A program made the position numbers and the translations under genes. From the NCBI GenBank assembly GCA_013298265.1, contig JAAFHE010000018.1, positions 1 to 14,726 of the forward strand: a stretch of DNA of 14,726 nt. Reading direction: 5' to 3'. How positions within the stretch are numbered: position 1 is the stretch's first letter; the number at the start of each line of letters is the position of its first letter. Origin of the DNA: Lysobacterales bacterium. GTDB lineage: Bacteria > Pseudomonadota > Gammaproteobacteria > Xanthomonadales > Rhodanobacteraceae. Of this stretch, positions 12,324 through 14,726 are shown piece by piece. The notes under the pieces are model-generated. The model was not told the DNA's origin and ran no database searches. It saw only the letters and a list, made by a program, of their open reading frames with translations.

Positions 12324-12953
12324 ATGGCGCAACGGGATCGTCTGCGTCACCGGCTTGACGACGGCCTCGCGGTCCTGGGTCTGGATCTGTCGGACGCGAT
12401 TCGCGTTCAGCTGATCGCCTACGTCGAGTTGCTGGCGCGCTGGAACGCGGCCTACAACCTGACGGCGGTCCGCGATCCGGGTGATATGGTCGCGCGCCAT
12501 CTGCTGGATTCGCTCGCGATCGTTCCTCACGTCAGCGGAGCTACGCTCGTGGATCTGGGCAGCGGCGCCGGTCTGCCGGGTATTCCGCTGGCGCTGGTCG
12601 CGCCGCAGCGCCAGGTCACCCTGGTCGACTCCAACGGCAAGAAAGCCCGCTTCCTGCGCGAAGCGGTACGTTCGTTGAAGCTGGCCAACGTCCGTGTTGT
12701 CGAGGGGCGGGTACAGGATGTGCCGGGACAATTCGATTGCGTCACCGCGCGTGCGTTTGCCACCCTCGCGGACATGCTCGACTGGGCTGGCGGACTGCTC
12801 GCGGAAGGCGGCCACTGGCTCGCCATGAAGGGTAAGCTGGCCGACGAGGAAATCGCGGCCTTGCCGGCCGGATTCCGCGTCGAGCAGGTCGTCGTGCTGG
12901 ATGTGCCGGCAGTCGTCGGCGAACGTCATCTCATCGTTGTACGCAGGGCTTGA
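12324..12953 (+). CDS. rsmG: 16S rRNA (guanine527-N7)-methyltransferase RsmG (GidB)
   Basis: RsmG uses SAM to make m7G527 in 16S rRNA. The 209-aa product matches the E. coli length (207). Family motifs are WNAAYNLTAVRDPGDMVARHLLDSL (40-64), the SAM site VDLGSGAGLPGIPLAL (76-91), LVDSNGKKARFLRE (100-113), TARAFATLADM (141-151) and AMKG (167-170), ending with VPAVVGERHLIVV (194-206). The ATG at 12324 gives a family-like N-terminus. The frame also has a TTG at 12249, but the extra 25 residues do not resemble the family. A good Shine-Dalgarno is not obvious. It lies 16 bp upstream of parA, as part of the common rsmG-parA-parB cluster. Confidence 0.95.
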   Translation: MAQRDRLRHRLDDGLAVLGLDLSDAIRVQLIAYVELLARWNAAYNLTAVRDPGDMVARHLLDSLAIVPHVSGATLVDLGSGAGLPGIPLALVAPQRQVTLVDSNGKKARFLREAVRSLKLANVRVVEGRVQDVPGQFDCVTARAFATLADMLDWAGGLLAEGGHWLAMKGKLADEEIAALPAGFRVEQVVVLDVPAVVGERHLIVVRRA

Positions 12954-12969
12954 ACTAACCGGTTTCTCC

Positions 12970-13761
12970 ATGACGCGCATCATCGCCATCACCAACCAGA
13001 AAGGCGGCGTCGGCAAGACGACGACCGCGGTCAATCTCGCGGCGGCGCTGGCCGAGACGCGGCGCAAGATCCTGCTCGTCGATCTCGACCCGCAGGCCAA
13101 CGCGACGATGGCTTCCGGCGTGGACAAGCGCGCGGCCAAGCCGAACGGCTATGAAGTCCTGCTCGACGAAGTGCCGATCGAACGCGCCATCATCACGACC
13201 GAAGCCCATTTCGACCTGTTGCCGGGCAGTTCCGACCTGACCGCGGCCGAACTCAAGCTGATGGATGCGCTCGCGCGCGAAAGTCGCCTGAAGGAACAGC
13301 TAGCCAAGCTTGGCGACACGTATCACACCATCCTCATCGATTGTCCGCCGACGCTGCACCTGCTCACGATCAACGCACTGAGCGCGGCCCACGGCGTGCT
13401 GATTCCCGTGCAGTGCGAATACTTCGCGCTCGAAGGGCTGGCGAGCTTGCGCGAAACCATCGAGGCGGTGCGCCGGCGCCTGAATCCACGCCTGGAAATC
13501 GACGGCCTGCTGCGCACCATGTACGACGTACGCAACAACCTGTCCAACGAAGTCTCGGCCCAGCTCACCAAGCATTTCGGCGACAAGGTGCTGCGCTCGA
13601 TCATTCCGCGCAACATCCGCCTGGCCGAAGCGCCCAGTCACGGCAAACCCATCAACCTGTACGACCGGGAGTCGCGCGGCGCCATCGCCTACCTCGGCCT
13701 GGCCGGCGAAATGCTGCGGCTGGAACGCGGCGCCGCCGCGGCCGCAGCGCATTCCACCTGA
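12970..13761 (+). CDS. parA: Chromosome partitioning ATPase ParA (Soj)
   Basis: ParA is a nucleoid-associated Walker-type ATPase that, with ParB-parS, segregates the chromosome origin. The 263-aa length is typical of chromosomal ParA, without the N-terminal helix-turn-helix of plasmid type Ia proteins. Visible motifs are the deviant Walker A KGGVGKTT (11-18, signature K11), VDLDPQANAT (37-46), LIDCPP (122-127, Walker B) and IPVQCEYFALEGL (145-157). The ATG at 12970 starts MTRIIAITNQKGG, the family N-terminus. The longer frame from 12901 is only a readthrough of rsmG. The C-terminus ends in an alanine-rich tail (255-260). parB follows after 8 bp. Confidence 0.96.
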   Translation: MTRIIAITNQKGGVGKTTTAVNLAAALAETRRKILLVDLDPQANATMASGVDKRAAKPNGYEVLLDEVPIERAIITTEAHFDLLPGSSDLTAAELKLMDALARESRLKEQLAKLGDTYHTILIDCPPTLHLLTINALSAAHGVLIPVQCEYFALEGLASLRETIEAVRRRLNPRLEIDGLLRTMYDVRNNLSNEVSAQLTKHFGDKVLRSIIPRNIRLAEAPSHGKPINLYDRESRGAIAYLGLAGEMLRLERGAAAAAAHST

Positions 13762-13769
13762 GGAATACC

Positions 13770-14642
13770 ATGTCGGCAGCGAAGAAACGGGGACTCGGAC
13801 GCGGCCTGGACGCGCTGCTCGGCAACCTCGAACCGGACACCAGCGAGTCGGCCGATGGCACGAGCGAATTGCGCCATATCGCCGTCGGTCGCATCTTTCC
13901 GGGCAAATACCAGCCGCGCCAGATCATCGACCCGGAAAAGCTCGAAGAACTCGCCGCCTCGATCAAGGCCCAGGGGGTCATCGAGCCGATCGTCGTGCGC
14001 GCCGCGGGTGACCGCTTCGAGCTGATCGCCGGCGAACGCCGCTGGCGCGCGACGCAATTGGCTGGTCTGGCTGAGATTCCGGCTCTGGTGCGTGATGTCG
14101 ACGATCGCGCCGTCGTCGCGATCGCGCTGATCGAGAACATCCAGCGCGAAGAACTCACGCCGCTGGAAGAAGCTCAGTCGCTCAAGCGCCTCATCGACGA
14201 ATTCGACCTGACCCACCAGCAGGTCGCCGATGCAGTCGGACGTTCGCGCGCGGCGGTGTCCAACCTGCTGCGCCTGATGGACCTGCCGGCAGAAATCAAG
14301 CATCTGCTCGAGCAGAAAAAGCTCGACATGGGCCATGCCCGTGCCTTGCTGACCCTGCCGGAATCGCTGGCCGTCGGCTTGGCCCGGCAGGCGGCGGAAC
14401 ACGGCTGGTCGGTGCGCGAACTCGAAGAGGCGGCGCGCGCCGCGCAAACCGAGCCGCGCCCGACCGCAGCCAAACCCGCCGCGCCGCTGCGCGATCCGAA
14501 CGTCGAGGCGCTGGAACGGGATCTGTCCGAGCGCATCGGCGCCCGCGTCGCGATCACCCACAGCCGCAACGGTCGCGGCAAGCTCACGATCCGCTATCAC
14601 AGTCTGGAAGAACTCGACGGCATCCTCGGCCGCATCAAGTAG
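13770..14642 (+). CDS. parB: Chromosome partitioning protein ParB (Spo0J), DNA-binding CTPase
   Basis: ParB binds parS sites, spreads as a CTP-dependent clamp and stimulates ParA. The 290-aa product begins with the usual ParA-interacting KKRGLGRGLDALLG (5-18). The ParB/Srx domain follows, with YQPR (47-50), the CTP-binding GERRWRA (88-94) and ENIQREELTP (122-131). A helix-turn-helix lies at ~147-170 (THQQVADAVGRSRAAVSNLLRL). A Pro/Ala-rich linker (~226-242) leads to the dimerisation domain (243-290). The ATG at 13770 is preceded by AGGA (13761-13764), which overlaps the parA stop, so translation is probably coupled. The upstream extension of the frame to 13341 is antisense-free shadow coding inside parA. 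Confidence 0.96.
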   Translation: MSAAKKRGLGRGLDALLGNLEPDTSESADGTSELRHIAVGRIFPGKYQPRQIIDPEKLEELAASIKAQGVIEPIVVRAAGDRFELIAGERRWRATQLAGLAEIPALVRDVDDRAVVAIALIENIQREELTPLEEAQSLKRLIDEFDLTHQQVADAVGRSRAAVSNLLRLMDLPAEIKHLLEQKKLDMGHARALLTLPESLAVGLARQAAEHGWSVRELEEAARAAQTEPRPTAAKPAAPLRDPNVEALERDLSERIGARVAITHSRNGRGKLTIRYHSLEELDGILGRIK

Positions 14643-14653
14643 GCGTTACCTGT

Positions 14654-14675
14654 CGGCAGCCGCACTGCCGTTGCA
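14654..14675 (+). terminator. Weak hairpin after parB
   Basis: CGGCAG (14654-14659) and CTGCCG (14665-14670) form a 6-bp stem with a 5-nt loop, 11 nt after the parB stop. It is followed by TTGCATCC rather than a T-tract. It may be a pause or RNA-stability element; termination is doubtful. Confidence 0.25.
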
Positions 14676-14723
14676 TCCGATGGAACCGCCGCGTGAAAGC
14701 GTTTTGGTGCAACGAGGGTCTGT

Positions 14724-14726
14724 ATG
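14724..14726 (+). CDS. Probable start codon of the next gene, cut by the window edge
   Basis: The last three bases are ATG. GAGGG (14714-14718) precedes it with a 5-nt gap, a good Shine-Dalgarno spacing. Nothing of the protein can be seen, so its identity is unknown. Confidence 0.4.

Noticed and set aside
12954..14726. parS site near parAB
   Set aside because: I looked for TGTTTCACGTGAAACA-like or TGTTCCACGTGGAACA-like palindromes and found none, not even a CACGTG core.

Overview
The window is GC-rich chromosomal DNA from a gammaproteobacterium, most likely a member of the Lysobacterales/Xanthomonadales. I infer this from the rsmG-parA-parB cluster, a Pseudomonas-type aspartate-rich HemB, a FimX/Filp-like c-di-GMP protein, and a secreted protein ending in an 'IFKNGFEP' tail that I associate with this order. 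No mobile element, CRISPR array, tRNA or rRNA was recognised. Genes are densely packed, and most of the longer alternative reading frames are high-GC shadows.

Left part (1-3343): the 3' part of a large secreted multidomain protein gene, open at the left edge. It ends at a strong hairpin terminator and is followed by about 470 bp without a convincing gene. That stretch holds a second hairpin, oriented to terminate the leftward gene rlmI.

Housekeeping block (3344-6264): rlmI (23S rRNA methyltransferase, minus strand) diverges from sfsA (plus strand). sfsA converges on hemB (minus strand), and their stop codons share the single palindrome CTAG.

Central operon (6448-11636): a candidate sigma-70 promoter and a perfect 17-nt palindrome precede a TTG-initiated gene for an 852-aa REC-REC-PAS-GGDEF-EAL protein. 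Its GGDEF and EAL signatures are degenerate, so it looks like a c-di-GMP receptor rather than an enzyme. Overlapping start and stop codons couple it to an OppC/DppC-type permease gene, and that to a gene for a fused two-domain ATPase. A possible 20-codon micro-ORF follows. No second permease or substrate-binding protein gene lies beside them. This coupling of a signalling receptor to half of a peptide ABC importer is the most unusual arrangement in the window.

Right part (11637-14726): an AT-rich leader, whose hairpin covers the ribosome binding site, precedes a short membrane-anchored SPFH-like protein gene. Then come rsmG (16S rRNA m7G methyltransferase), parA and parB (chromosome partitioning), closely spaced on the plus strand. 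The last three bases are probably the ATG of the next gene.
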